From positions 62,001 to 126,000 of the forward strand of contig UQTV01000002.1 in NCBI GenBank assembly GCA_900544095.1: 64,000 nt of DNA. Reading direction: 5' to 3'. Every line of letters begins with the position of its first letter. Within the stretch, counting starts at the first letter, position 1. Shown here piece after piece: positions 49,965 through 58,264 of this stretch. Origin of the DNA: an uncultured Collinsella sp. (lineage in GTDB: Bacteria > Actinomycetota > Coriobacteriia > Coriobacteriales > Coriobacteriaceae). The notes under the pieces were generated by a model that was given only the letters and a program-made list of their open reading frames with translations, had not been told where the DNA came from and did no database searches. The position numbers and the translations under genes are program-made.

Positions 49965-52266
49965 GCAGACCAGCTCCCTTCAAAGCATCGGTAAGTGCAG
50001 CGCGCGTGTCGTTGGCCATGGGGCACAGCGGCATACGGTAGTTTGCCTCGATCATACCCATCTGAGCGAGCGCCTCTTTGACGGGGATGGGGTTGACCTC
50101 ACTAAAGAGGGCGTTGATGAGCGGCTGACCGGCAATCTGGATATCGCGGGCGCGCTCCACGTCGCCGTCCAGATAGGCACGGCACATGTCGTGCACGAGC
50201 TGCGGCTGAACGTCTGCCCACACGCTGATGGTACCCGAAGCGCCTAGGCTCATGAGCGGCACGGTGAGGGCATCCTCGCCCGAGTACATGCGGAAGTCGT
50301 CTGACAGCAGGTGGGCGATCTTGGCCGCGTAGGCGACGTTGCCCGAGGCCTCCTTGATGCCCATGATGTTGGGGTGCGCGGCCAAGCGCTCTACGTTGCG
50401 CTCGCTGATGCCGCAGCCACAGCGGCCGGGGATGTTGTACAGAATGCAGGGGATGTCCACGGCGTCGGCCACGGTCTTAAAGTGCTGGTAGATGCCCTCT
50501 TCGTTAGACTTGTTGTAGTAGGGGGTAATGAGCAGCAGACCATCGGCGCCCAGGCCCTGGTAAGTGAGCGACTTAGTGAGCATGGTCTGCGTGGAGTTAG
50601 AGCCCGAGCCGGCAATAACGGGGACTCGGCCCGCAACCTGCTTGACCACTGCGGCGACAACGGAGTTGTCCTCGTCGTCGGTCATCGTGGCACTCTCTCC
50701 GGTGGTGCCCAGGGTGAGGATGGCGTCGGTGCCATTTTGCAGGTGGAAATCGATAAGGCGCTCGAGCGCGTCAAAGTCGACGCTGCCGTCCTTTTTAAAC
50801 GGCGTGACAAGGGCGACGATTGAACCCTCGAGATTGCGGATGTCCATGTTCTTCTCCTTCGCTTCCGCGATCTGGATGCGTTTGTTCCACTGAGCGGCGA
50901 CGGCCAGGCGCTCGTCCTGAGCGCGGCGGCGGGCACTTTCGGCGCGCGACTTGGCCAGCAACTCTCGGCCGCACGGCAGCACGTCGAGCGTGGCAAAGTA
51001 GTCGCCCGGGCGCTCGGCGCGACGGATGAGGTCGGCCGAGCCATCGGGGCGCAGCAGGACCTCGGCGGAGCGCAGACGGCCGTTGTAGTTGTAGCCCATG
51101 GAGTAGCCATGCGCGCCGGTATCGTGGATTACAAGCAGGTCACCCATGTCGATATGCGGCAGCTCGCGATCGATAGCGAACTTGTCGTTGTTCTCGCATA
51201 GGTTGCCCGTGATGTCATAGGTGTTCGTGACGGGCGCTGTGGCCTTGTCGGCGCCGCCCGGCTGACCCATCACCGTGATGTGGTGGTAAGCGCCATACAT
51301 GGCGGGACGAATGAGGTCGACGGCACTGGCGTCCACGCCGATATAGTCCTTGTAGATTTGCTTCTCGTGGATAGCCTTGGTGACCAGGCAGCCGTAGGGG
51401 CCCATCATAAAGCGGCCCATCTCGGTGCAGATGGCCACATCGTCCATGCCGGCGGGAACCAGGATCTCGTCGTATGCCGCGTGTACTCCCTCGCCGATGG
51501 CGCGAATGTCGTTGGCCTGCTGCTCGGGCAGGTAGGGGATGCCGACGCCGCCGGACAGATTGATGAAGGCGACGTGTGCGCCGGTCTCGCGCTCCAGGCG
51601 TACGGCAAGCTCAAAGAGGATGCGCGCGAGCTTGGGGTAGTAGTCGTTGGTGACAGTGTTGCTGGCAAGGAATGCGTGGATGCCAAAGTCCTCGGCACCC
51701 TTGGCCTTGAGCATGCGGAAGGCCTCGAAGAGCTGCTCGGTGGTCATGCCATATTTGGAGTCGCCCGGGTTGTCCATGATGCCGTTGGAGAGCTGGAACA
51801 GGCCGCCTGGATTAAAGCGGCAGCTGACCGTCTTGGGGATGGGTCCCGCAACACGCTCAAAGAACTCGATGTGGCTGATGTCGTCAAAGTTGACGATGGC
51901 GCCCAGCTTGTCGGCGAGCTCAAAGTCCGCCGCCGGCGTGTCGTTGGACGAGAACATGATGTCATGCCCCGTGATGCCCAGCGAGCGGGCGATCATGAGC
52001 TCGGTATAGCTCGAGCAATCGCAACCGCAGCCGTATTCGTTGAGAATGGAGATGAGCGCCGGGTTGGGGTTGGCCTTGACGGCAAAGTATTCCTTAAAGC
52101 CCGGGTTCCATGCAAAGGCGTCGCGCACTTCTTGCATGTTGCGGCGGATGCCCGCCTCGTCGTATAGATGAAACGGCGTGGGGAACTGCTCGACGATATG
52201 CTCGAGTGTCTCCTTGTCCACAAACGGCCGCTTAGCCGCATATGCCTCGTTGGGAGTCAATGACAT
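49957..52266 (-). CDS. lysA-dapA: Fusion of diaminopimelate decarboxylase and dihydrodipicolinate synthase (LysA-DapA)
   Basis: One unbroken 769-codon frame joins two lysine enzymes. Residues 1-~430 are a PLP decarboxylase (LysA branch found in anaerobes): 'YFAVKANPNPAL' with PLP Lys, 'GCGCDCSSYTELM', 'NLSGGVGIPYLPEQ', 'CTEMGRFMMGPYG' and 'GNLCENNDKFA'. A basic linker follows. From Met474 comes complete DapA: 'LGTTGESATM', Tyr in 'LYNIPGRCGCG' and Schiff-base Lys in 'IMGIKEASGN'. An internal AAGGAGAAGAAC before ATG at 50847 would also allow free 296-residue DapA. A lysine riboswitch precedes the gene. Confidence 0.88.
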   Translation of the reverse strand: MSLTPNEAYAAKRPFVDKETLEHIVEQFPTPFHLYDEAGIRRNMQEVRDAFAWNPGFKEYFAVKANPNPALISILNEYGCGCDCSSYTELMIARSLGITGHDIMFSSNDTPAADFELADKLGAIVNFDDISHIEFFERVAGPIPKTVSCRFNPGGLFQLSNGIMDNPGDSKYGMTTEQLFEAFRMLKAKGAEDFGIHAFLASNTVTNDYYPKLARILFELAVRLERETGAHVAFINLSGGVGIPYLPEQQANDIRAIGEGVHAAYDEILVPAGMDDVAICTEMGRFMMGPYGCLVTKAIHEKQIYKDYIGVDASAVDLIRPAMYGAYHHITVMGQPGGADKATAPVTNTYDITGNLCENNDKFAIDRELPHIDMGDLLVIHDTGAHGYSMGYNYNGRLRSAEVLLRPDGSADLIRRAERPGDYFATLDVLPCGRELLAKSRAESARRRAQDERLAVAAQWNKRIQIAEAKEKNMDIRNLEGSIVALVTPFKKDGSVDFDALERLIDFHLQNGTDAILTLGTTGESATMTDDEDNSVVAAVVKQVAGRVPVIAGSGSNSTQTMLTKSLTYQGLGADGLLLITPYYNKSNEEGIYQHFKTVADAVDIPCILYNIPGRCGCGISERNVERLAAHPNIMGIKEASGNVAYAAKIAHLLSDDFRMYSGEDALTVPLMSLGASGTISVWADVQPQLVHDMCRAYLDGDVERARDIQIAGQPLINALFSEVNPIPVKEALAQMGMIEANYRMPLCPMANDTRAALTDALKGAGLLD
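50845..50860 (-). promoter_or_regulatory. Internal ribosome binding site and start for DapA
   Basis: On the minus strand AAGGAGAAGAACATG lies in frame at the start of the DapA domain. It decides whether DapA is made only as a fusion or also alone. Confidence 0.55.
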
Positions 52267-52279
52267 GTCCCGTAAACCT

Positions 52280-52500
52280 CGCTATCCAGACGGCGCTACC
52301 TGCGCATCGAATCCGCATAGCGTGGACCCAATGTCCGGATAGCGCTCCCGCATTGCTGCAGACAGTCCTGTGGGTGTTTCCCACAGGCCCACCAGGTTGT
52401 TCGTGCCCGAAAAGCCCAGTTCGGCGGGTTTCGCCTCCCCACGGGGTCAAAGCCTGCCGGCTCGCCCGCGGTTCTTCGTGCCCGCGCCTCTATCAAGTAG
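52280..52500 (-). promoter_or_regulatory. Lysine riboswitch (L box)
   Basis: Read on the minus strand, the leader shows the L-box landmarks in order: GATAGAGGCGCG (52483-52494), GGGGAGGCGAAACCCGCCGAA, CTGTGGGAAACACCCACAGGACTGTC in two parts, and the closing GGAGCGCTATC (52338-52348). The closing strand CGCTATCCGGAC (52333-52344) is also complementary to GTCTGGATAGCG (52280-52291), which directly abuts the GAGG ribosome binding site. Lysine binding would therefore change access to translation of lysA-dapA. Confidence 0.82.
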
Positions 52501-52643
52501 TAACGACCCTACCACGTTGCACTTTACCAAACAAGAGTATTCGTATATAACGTTTAAAAAATGCAGGGACATGCTAGAAACAAGGGCTTCACAATTCTGC
52601 ATCACAATAAGTGAAACTGATGTGTCTCACGAAAGGATCCTCT

Positions 52644-53831
52644 ATGACCGAGCTCCAAGAACTCCGTCGCTATCGCCGCGATCTTCATCGCATTCCGGAG
52701 CTCGATTTCGATCTTCCTCAAACCATAGCCTATATCGAGGGCGTGTTGGCGCCGCTCACCTGCGAGGTGACCTATCCGTGCCCCAGCTGCGTCTGTGCTT
52801 TCTTCGACGCTGGCGCGGGCGCCGCGCATGCCACGGCGATTCGCGCCGATATGGACGCGCTGCCCATCGCGGAGGCGACGGGTGCGGCCTTTGCTTCGAC
52901 GCATCCCGGAAAGATGCACGCTTGCGGACACGATGGACACATGGCCATGGCACTTGCCGCCGCGACGTATGTCGACCGTACGATTCGCGAGCAGCCAGGT
53001 GCCATCAAACACAACGTGCTCTTTGTGTTCCAGCCTGCCGAGGAGACGACCGGTGGCGCCAAGACGGTATGCGATAGCGGTGTGTTCGAGCGCTACGGGG
53101 TCGACCGCATTTTTGGCTTTCACGTGTGGCCCGATCTGCCTGCGAACACGTTGGCGAGTTGTTCCGGCCCGCTGCTGGCGCGCTCGAGCGAGACACATAT
53201 CCACATTCACGGTACGAGTATCCATATTGCTAAGACTTATGGTGTGCCGGTTGAGGAGTCGCACGATGCCGCGTTGGCGGCAGCGAAGTTTTTGGTTGCC
53301 GAGCGCGAGCTGATGGACGAGTTGGGCGCCGACGAGCCCTGTATCGGTAAGTTTGGTCTGCTGCGGGCCGGTACGGTTTGCAACGCGGTGGCGGGGGAGG
53401 CCCATGTGGCCGGAAGCCTGCGTGTGTTTACGGACGACATGTTCGACCGTGCACGCGAGGGTGTGTGCCGCGTGCTTGATGAGGCATGCGCTGCAACGGG
53501 CTGCACGTACGATCTCGACTTTGCCGAGGGCTATCCGCCGGTCGACAACGACCCCGAGCTGTTTGCCCGAATCGCGCCCGCTCTGCCCGAATTGCAGCTC
53601 GTGGACGAGCCGCTGCTAATCGCCGAGGATTTCGCGTTCTATCAGCGGCATCTGCCGGGCGTGTTCTTCTTGCTGGGCACGGGCGTGCCAGAGGGCCAAG
53701 ACAACCCGAGTGATTCGGATGGCTGCCCCGCCTATGTAACAAGCGCCCTGCATACCGATAGCATGCTCTTTGACGAGGAAATCCTACTCAAGGGCCTCGA
53801 TGTCTACAAACGATTGCTTGGCTTGGAGTGA
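52644..53831 (+). CDS. M20-family deacetylase, probable N-acetyl-diaminopimelate deacetylase
   Basis: The 395-residue peptidase-fold protein has 'RYRRDLHRIPELDFDLPQT', 'IRADMDALPIAEATGA' with metal Asp, 'KMHACGHDGHMAMAL' with the metal His/Asp set, and 'FQPAEETTGGAK' with the catalytic and metal Glu pair. The M20D group removes acyl groups from amino acids. Its place divergent from the dapH operon makes it the likely deacetylase of the acetyl branch. The ATG at 52644 follows GAAAGGA. Confidence 0.87.
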   Translation: MTELQELRRYRRDLHRIPELDFDLPQTIAYIEGVLAPLTCEVTYPCPSCVCAFFDAGAGAAHATAIRADMDALPIAEATGAAFASTHPGKMHACGHDGHMAMALAAATYVDRTIREQPGAIKHNVLFVFQPAEETTGGAKTVCDSGVFERYGVDRIFGFHVWPDLPANTLASCSGPLLARSSETHIHIHGTSIHIAKTYGVPVEESHDAALAAAKFLVAERELMDELGADEPCIGKFGLLRAGTVCNAVAGEAHVAGSLRVFTDDMFDRAREGVCRVLDEACAATGCTYDLDFAEGYPPVDNDPELFARIAPALPELQLVDEPLLIAEDFAFYQRHLPGVFFLLGTGVPEGQDNPSDSDGCPAYVTSALHTDSMLFDEEILLKGLDVYKRLLGLE

Positions 53832-53833
53832 CG

Positions 53834-54157
53834 ATGGAACGACGCCGACAGTCTGCCGTATATAGTCCGGGTGGATGCGGGTGTGGCTTGCTGCTACTTC
53901 CGGTCATTGCTGTGAGCATTGGCGTGATGTTTGTGCTTGCTGGGCTGGCTGCGGCGGCACTCGTACTGTTTATCACTGCCATCGGCGTGACGATTTGGCT
54001 CTGCCGCAATCGCGGGCAACGCCGTGCCGACGGTAAAACCAATGTCGGTTGGGTCGTATTCCTGATCATTGCGTACCCGCTGAGTGTCAGCTACCTGGTG
54101 TTCTTTGCCCTGTTGATGATCAGTGCCTTTACCGGGGAATCCGTCACGGTGGGTTGA
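53834..54157 (+). CDS. Small membrane protein, unknown function
   Basis: The 107-residue protein has a short N-terminus with 'GGCGCG' and three hydrophobic segments, roughly residues 16-50 (two helices) and 75-98, with a basic loop 'CRNRGQRRADGKTN' between. I do not recognise a family. GGAG lies six bases before the ATG, two bases after the M20 stop, so it may be cotranscribed. Confidence 0.62.
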   Translation: MERRRQSAVYSPGGCGCGLLLLPVIAVSIGVMFVLAGLAAAALVLFITAIGVTIWLCRNRGQRRADGKTNVGWVVFLIIAYPLSVSYLVFFALLMISAFTGESVTVG

Positions 54158-54321
54158 TGCGCTGCTAGCAGACGGTCACGCAAAGTGCGTTTGCTCGGCG
54201 TCTGGATAGCTGCATTGGCCGTTTACCGCAACCTTAGCTCTCAGCTAATGAATTCAAGTTCAATCCTTTCTACGATGTGCTGTGTGCCGGCGCGGTAGCC
54301 GGATCGTAGGAAGGATGAATA

Positions 54322-54765
54322 ATGGTAAAAGAGGGAAAGAAGCCGATCGGCAAGATTGTCCTAGGCGTCATCGTGGTGCTGGTTATCGTCGGTGCCGTGG
54401 GCTCCATGGGCGGCAACTCAACCGATTCGTCTGCGAGCGATTCGGCAAAACCTGCCGAGGCGACACAGCAGGCTGAGGAGCAAAAAGAACCGCAAGAACC
54501 GTATACCATTGCTGACGAGGCTGAAGACACTTCCAATCAGTTTACCTATAAGATCACGGGCACGCTGACCAATAACACGGACAAGGAAAAGAGCTACATT
54601 CAGATTGAGTATGTTCTGTATGATGCCGATGGCAACCAGGTTGGAACGGCTCTTGCAAACACCAATCATCTGAAGGCGGGCGGCTCCTGGAAGTTCGAGG
54701 CGCTGGGTACGGTGTCTCCCGACCAGGTTGCTAGCTGGGAGCGTTCGGACGTAAGCGGTTTCTAG
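54322..54765 (+). CDS. Membrane-anchored FxLYD-domain protein
   Basis: The 147-residue protein has one N-terminal helix ('IGKIVLGVIVVLVIVGAVGS'), a Ser/Glu/Gln-rich spacer, and an outer beta-sandwich with 'YKITGTLTNNTDKEKSYIQI' and 'YVLYDADGNQVGTALANTNHL' in parts, ending 'WKFEALGTVSPDQVASW'. This is the FxLYD pattern of exported proteins whose function is unknown. AGGAAGGA precedes the ATG. A hairpin with arms CTACGAT/ATCGTAG lies in the leader at 54272-54309. Confidence 0.78.
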   Translation: MVKEGKKPIGKIVLGVIVVLVIVGAVGSMGGNSTDSSASDSAKPAEATQQAEEQKEPQEPYTIADEAEDTSNQFTYKITGTLTNNTDKEKSYIQIEYVLYDADGNQVGTALANTNHLKAGGSWKFEALGTVSPDQVASWERSDVSGF

Positions 54766-54797
54766 CATGTTGCATGCACTGGGGGAGGTGAAGTCGT

Positions 54798-55220
54798 ATG
54801 CCCGATAAAAAGCTGACCGAGGAGTTGCTCAACGAGCTTCTCGATGCGCCGAACATCGATGGCTATATCAGGGAACACGACTTTGCCGCCCCGTCGCTTT
54901 CGGACTACCTGAAGCAGCTGCTGCAGGAAAAGGGCTTGGAGCGCTCGCGCGTGGTTCGTATGGCCGATCTCAATGAGACCTTTGGCTATCAGATCTTTAC
55001 CGGTGCGCGTCATCCGAGTCGCAATAAGGTGCTGCAGATTGCCTTTGCGATGGCGCTGACGCTCAAAGAGACCAACCGTGCGCTGACGGCTGCCGGGGTA
55101 AGCGTCCTAAACTGCAAGGACCGCCGCGATGCGATTATCATCTTTTGCATCGATCGCGGGTGCAGCCTCCAAAAGGTCAACGAGGAGCTGTATCGCTTTG
55201 GCGAGGAGACGGTGAGTTAG
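54798..55220 (+). CDS. HTH-type protein associated with a Ser/Thr kinase
   Basis: The 140-residue protein has an N-terminal segment 'LTEELLNELLDAPNIDGYI', then a helix-turn-helix resembling the XRE fold ('LERSRVVRMADLNETFGYQIFTG' in parts) and 'QIAFAMALTLKETNRAL'. The C-terminal repeat 'DAIIIFCIDRGCSLQKVNEELY' looks like a second helical unit. Proteins of this kind are found beside Hanks-type kinases in Gram-positive gut bacteria, and a kinase follows here 98 bases on. DNA binding is not certain. GGGAGGTG precedes the ATG. Confidence 0.72.
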   Translation: MPDKKLTEELLNELLDAPNIDGYIREHDFAAPSLSDYLKQLLQEKGLERSRVVRMADLNETFGYQIFTGARHPSRNKVLQIAFAMALTLKETNRALTAAGVSVLNCKDRRDAIIIFCIDRGCSLQKVNEELYRFGEETVS

Positions 55221-55318
55221 CGGCTGATATCTGAGCCGGCAGAGCTGCCAAACAACGATGCAAACGAACGGGGCGCAGATGCCATGGGGTGTCTGCGCCC
55301 TGCGCTATGATGGAGGCT

Positions 55319-56698
55319 ATGGATACTCAGACCCCAACATATTCCGATGACGAGCTGACCGCAGCGCTTGCCGAGCACCTGGCGTCGCTCGATCGCGACG
55401 ACAGCTATCGCGTGGAGCGTGTACTTAAGCGCTCGTCCGTTGAAACAACCGAGCTTGTGTACTTTGAAGGAGCCGGCGGTGGTTCGCTCGGCCCCTTTGT
55501 CCGTAAACGCATCGATGCTTCGGCTCAAATCGGCGGGGCATACGAGCGCCTGTTTGCCGCTCAGCGGGCAGGCAGGCGTTTTGAGCACCTGCCCAGAATC
55601 GTCGATTGTCGTCGTGCGGGCGACGAGCTCAACGTGGTTATGGAATACATCGAAGGGGAGACGCTCGGGGCGCTGGTGGACCGTCTGGGAGCCACCCCCG
55701 ATTATGCGCGTGAATTGTATCCTGTCCTTTGCGACGCCGTGGGCGAGCTCCATGCCGGTTTTGCAATGGCGGGGGAGACGTCGGCGCCAGTGATCCATCG
55801 CGACCTCAAGCCGTCGAATATCATCGTGACAGGCGCCAACTATACGCCTGATGACGGCCTGACATTTTCATCGCTGGTGATTATCGACTTGGGGATCGCG
55901 CGCGTATGGCGCGATGGCGCCGATGCCGATACCGTCAAGTTTGGGACACGGCCCTATGCGCCGCCCGAGCAGTATGGGTTTGGGCAGACGAGCGTGCGAA
56001 GCGACGTCTACGCACTTGGCGCCCTGTTGTTCTTCTGCTTGACGGGAGTCGACCCTAAACCAGGGCTCGACATGCGCGAGCAATGCGAGGCGCGCGGCAT
56101 TCCCACTCCACTTGCCGATGCCGTCTGCATGTCGATGGCGCTCGACCCGGCCAAGCGTTTTGCGAGCGCGGAAGCGTTGGGACGGGCGACGCGCGCGGCA
56201 TACGATCTAAGTCGCCCCGTGCGGCCTCCTGCGCCTGTGCTTGTCCGTACTCCGGCCTCGGAGACGGTGTTGACGCCCCAAGGGCTCCAGAACCCCACAG
56301 GGCTTCCTAGGCCTGCCGCCTCCGCTGCATGTGGTCTGCTCTCTCGCGTTCCGGAGTCTCTGGGGCGTATTTGGAATACGCTCGTCTGCTTCTCGCTGCT
56401 TGTGTTCTTTGCCGGAAGTCACTTTGCCGTCTTTCGCCCCACAGGAGCAAACCAAAGCTACCCGACGTGGCTTCTCATAATCGAGTATTTTTTCTTTGTC
56501 GATGGCCTTATGGTGCTTATGCATTTTGCGCTGCTCGATAAGCGCCGTCTTCGTCGGCGATTCGCACTGCTCGACAGCTATCGCGGCAAGAAACTCGCGA
56601 AACTCTGGCTCAAGGCATTGGGTGTGCTGCTCCTATGCATGATCGTCATAGTCGCGGTTGCCAATGCGACCGGCGTCGTCGATACCTCCACTACCTAA
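55319..56698 (+). CDS. Hanks-type Ser/Thr protein kinase with C-terminal membrane helices
   Basis: The 459-residue protein has a kinase domain over residues 25-305: Lys in 'FVRKRIDA', 'VVMEYIEGETLGALV', catalytic loop 'IHRDLKPSNIIVTG', metal loop 'VIIDLGIARVW', 'GTRPYAPPEQYGFGQTSVRSDVYALG' in parts. A Pro-rich linker and about three hydrophobic segments follow (residues ~355-377, 383-405 and 430-452). No outer sensor domain such as PASTA is seen. Substrates are unknown; the HTH protein upstream is a candidate. GGAGG precedes the ATG. Confidence 0.88.
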   Translation: MDTQTPTYSDDELTAALAEHLASLDRDDSYRVERVLKRSSVETTELVYFEGAGGGSLGPFVRKRIDASAQIGGAYERLFAAQRAGRRFEHLPRIVDCRRAGDELNVVMEYIEGETLGALVDRLGATPDYARELYPVLCDAVGELHAGFAMAGETSAPVIHRDLKPSNIIVTGANYTPDDGLTFSSLVIIDLGIARVWRDGADADTVKFGTRPYAPPEQYGFGQTSVRSDVYALGALLFFCLTGVDPKPGLDMREQCEARGIPTPLADAVCMSMALDPAKRFASAEALGRATRAAYDLSRPVRPPAPVLVRTPASETVLTPQGLQNPTGLPRPAASAACGLLSRVPESLGRIWNTLVCFSLLVFFAGSHFAVFRPTGANQSYPTWLLIIEYFFFVDGLMVLMHFALLDKRRLRRRFALLDSYRGKKLAKLWLKALGVLLLCMIVIVAVANATGVVDTSTT

Positions 56699-56702
56699 AA
56701 GG

Positions 56703-56729
56703 AAAGGGCCCCCATTGGGGCCCTTTGCA
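56703..56729. terminator. Bidirectional terminator
   Basis: AAAGGGCCCC pairs with GGGGCCCTTT over a 4-base loop between the convergent kinase and hydrolase genes. Confidence 0.8.
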
Positions 56730-56736
56730 GTTGCAC

Positions 56737-57870
56737 TTAGATGCGGTTCATCTGAGCGGCGACTTTGTTGTACCAGTCCTGCCATGTGGGCGGGCAGTAC
56801 TTTTTGGCCGCTGCTGGGGTAAGGGTGGAGCCGTAGTTGGCGCCCAGATAGGCAACGTGAGCGGAGATGCCCTCGCTCCAGCTGCCAAAGCTGCGCCAAC
56901 CGCCGCCACGTGCACTCCAGCCCCAGGCGTTGTAAGAATTGGCGCAATAAGCACCCTTGGTGCTCTCGATGCAGGCGATGGCGGGGGACCAACGGGGGTC
57001 GACACCGGTATTCCAAGCGGCGACGGCAAAGTTATAGCCCTGGCCTGCCATGGGGGAGCCGGCGAGATAATTGTCGATGCGGCTCGTCCACTCATTAATG
57101 AACGAATCGTAATCGGAGCTACCGGTATTGGCGTTGTTCACCGTGGTGTCGATGGTGGTGTTGGTGTTGGTGGCCTGGCTGCTGGAATTGCTGCCGCTTA
57201 CGCCCTCGCCCGAGAGCTTCTCGGCGGCAGCGGCCTTATCGGCCTCAAGCTTGGCAAGCTCGGCGGCATTTTCCTGCTCGGCTTTTGCCTGCGCCTCGCT
57301 GCGGAGCTGCTGGGCCTGCGCCAGCGCGTCCTCGGCGTTTTTCTGCTCTGCCTCAAGCTGAGACTTGGCCTGCTGGAGCTCGGCCTTGTTCTGCTCGAGT
57401 TCGGTTTGCATGTTATTGAGCTCTTCGATCTCGTCGACGCTCGAGCTCGTGATCTGGTTGGTGTATTTGCAGGTCGTGATGAACTCACCCAGGCTCTGCG
57501 CGTTGACCAGGAAGCTCACGATGGGATTGGTGCCCTTCTGATACTTGTACAGATCGCGCATGGCGGAGCTTGCCTTGGCCTGCTGCTCGGGAAGCTTAGC
57601 CTCGATTTCCTCGATGCTTGCCTCATTGGAGTCAATCTGCTTTTGCAGGTCATCGAGTTTGGTGCGGGCGTCGTTGTAGGCGCTCGTGGCGGCTTCGATC
57701 TTCTGCTGGGCTGCGGAAAGCTGGTCCTGCGTTGCCTGCGAGGCGGCATACGCCGCAACGGGGGAGAGCATCGGCGTGGCCGTCAGCGCAACGGCGAGCG
57801 CGGCGCTCGTGATGATACGAGCCGGCTTCGACGCAATGAGCGCTGCGGTGCGATGATTCGAATGCTGCAT
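56737..57870 (-). CDS. Secreted coiled-coil cell-wall hydrolase
   Basis: The 377-residue protein has a signal peptide (to 'PVAAYAA'), then a long coiled coil over about residues 45-215, as in PcsB/CwlO-type hydrolases that are controlled by FtsEX. A Ser/Asn/Thr-rich linker leads to a C-terminal ~110-residue domain with 'PRWSPAIACIESTKGAYCAN', 'NAWGWSARGGGWRSF' and 'ISAHVAYLGANYG', a lysozyme/glucosaminidase-like fold. It probably cuts peptidoglycan at division. The ATG at 57870 follows AGAGGG; an upstream TTG has no site. Confidence 0.84.
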   Translation of the reverse strand: MQHSNHRTAALIASKPARIITSAALAVALTATPMLSPVAAYAASQATQDQLSAAQQKIEAATSAYNDARTKLDDLQKQIDSNEASIEEIEAKLPEQQAKASSAMRDLYKYQKGTNPIVSFLVNAQSLGEFITTCKYTNQITSSSVDEIEELNNMQTELEQNKAELQQAKSQLEAEQKNAEDALAQAQQLRSEAQAKAEQENAAELAKLEADKAAAAEKLSGEGVSGSNSSSQATNTNTTIDTTVNNANTGSSDYDSFINEWTSRIDNYLAGSPMAGQGYNFAVAAWNTGVDPRWSPAIACIESTKGAYCANSYNAWGWSARGGGWRSFGSWSEGISAHVAYLGANYGSTLTPAAAKKYCPPTWQDWYNKVAAQMNRI

Positions 57871-57912
57871 CCAGTCCCTCTGCAATCAATCGTAGGTTAT
57901 GGTTCGAACGGT

Positions 57913-57979
57913 ATTCTACTACTGCTTTCGACCTCAACTTGAACCTTAAAGGTCCCAAAGGGTCAAGTTGAACTTGAGG
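57913..57979 (-). promoter_or_regulatory. Promoter region with TCAACTTGA repeats, possible MerR-type site
   Basis: TCAACTTGA (57934-57942) and TCAAGTTGA (57963-57971) form an inverted repeat, and CAAGTTGAACTTGAGG (57964-57979) resembles SoxR/MerR boxes. On the minus strand TTCAAG (57938-57943) and TAGAAT (57913-57918) are 19 bases apart, the long spacing of MerR-activated promoters. The rest of 57871-58264 shows no gene. Confidence 0.45.
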
Positions 57980-58264
57980 CTTTGGCTTTGACCTGCAGTT
58001 ATGATGAATTGTTGAGAAACCATAGAGTTCAACTTTAACGTTACGGGGGCCTGTTTGCGGACGGGCTTTCGGTCGTGAAAGCTATCTCAACAGGGGGTTT
58101 GCGGCTACAAGGCCCCATCGCGGTGAGTGCGGCTTTATGCTGGACGATCACGTCGATTGCCATAGATACGGTGGAGCTTTGGGCGCCGGCGGCTTGGCAC
58201 GCTAGAATAAATCAGTTGCGCAAAGACCGCCCGTTGTGTGGGCAGTTCATGATAGGAAGTTTCC

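Noticed and set aside
50840..50860. LysA-DapA joining as an artefact of a sequencing error
   Set aside because: The linker is in frame, without compressed homopolymers, and codes for a plausible basic helix; only raw reads could settle it, so the fusion is reported with that caveat.
56635..57942. 435-codon plus-strand frame opposite the secreted hydrolase
   Set aside because: The minus strand has a signal peptide, coiled coil and catalytic-type domain; the plus frame has none and runs through the terminator.
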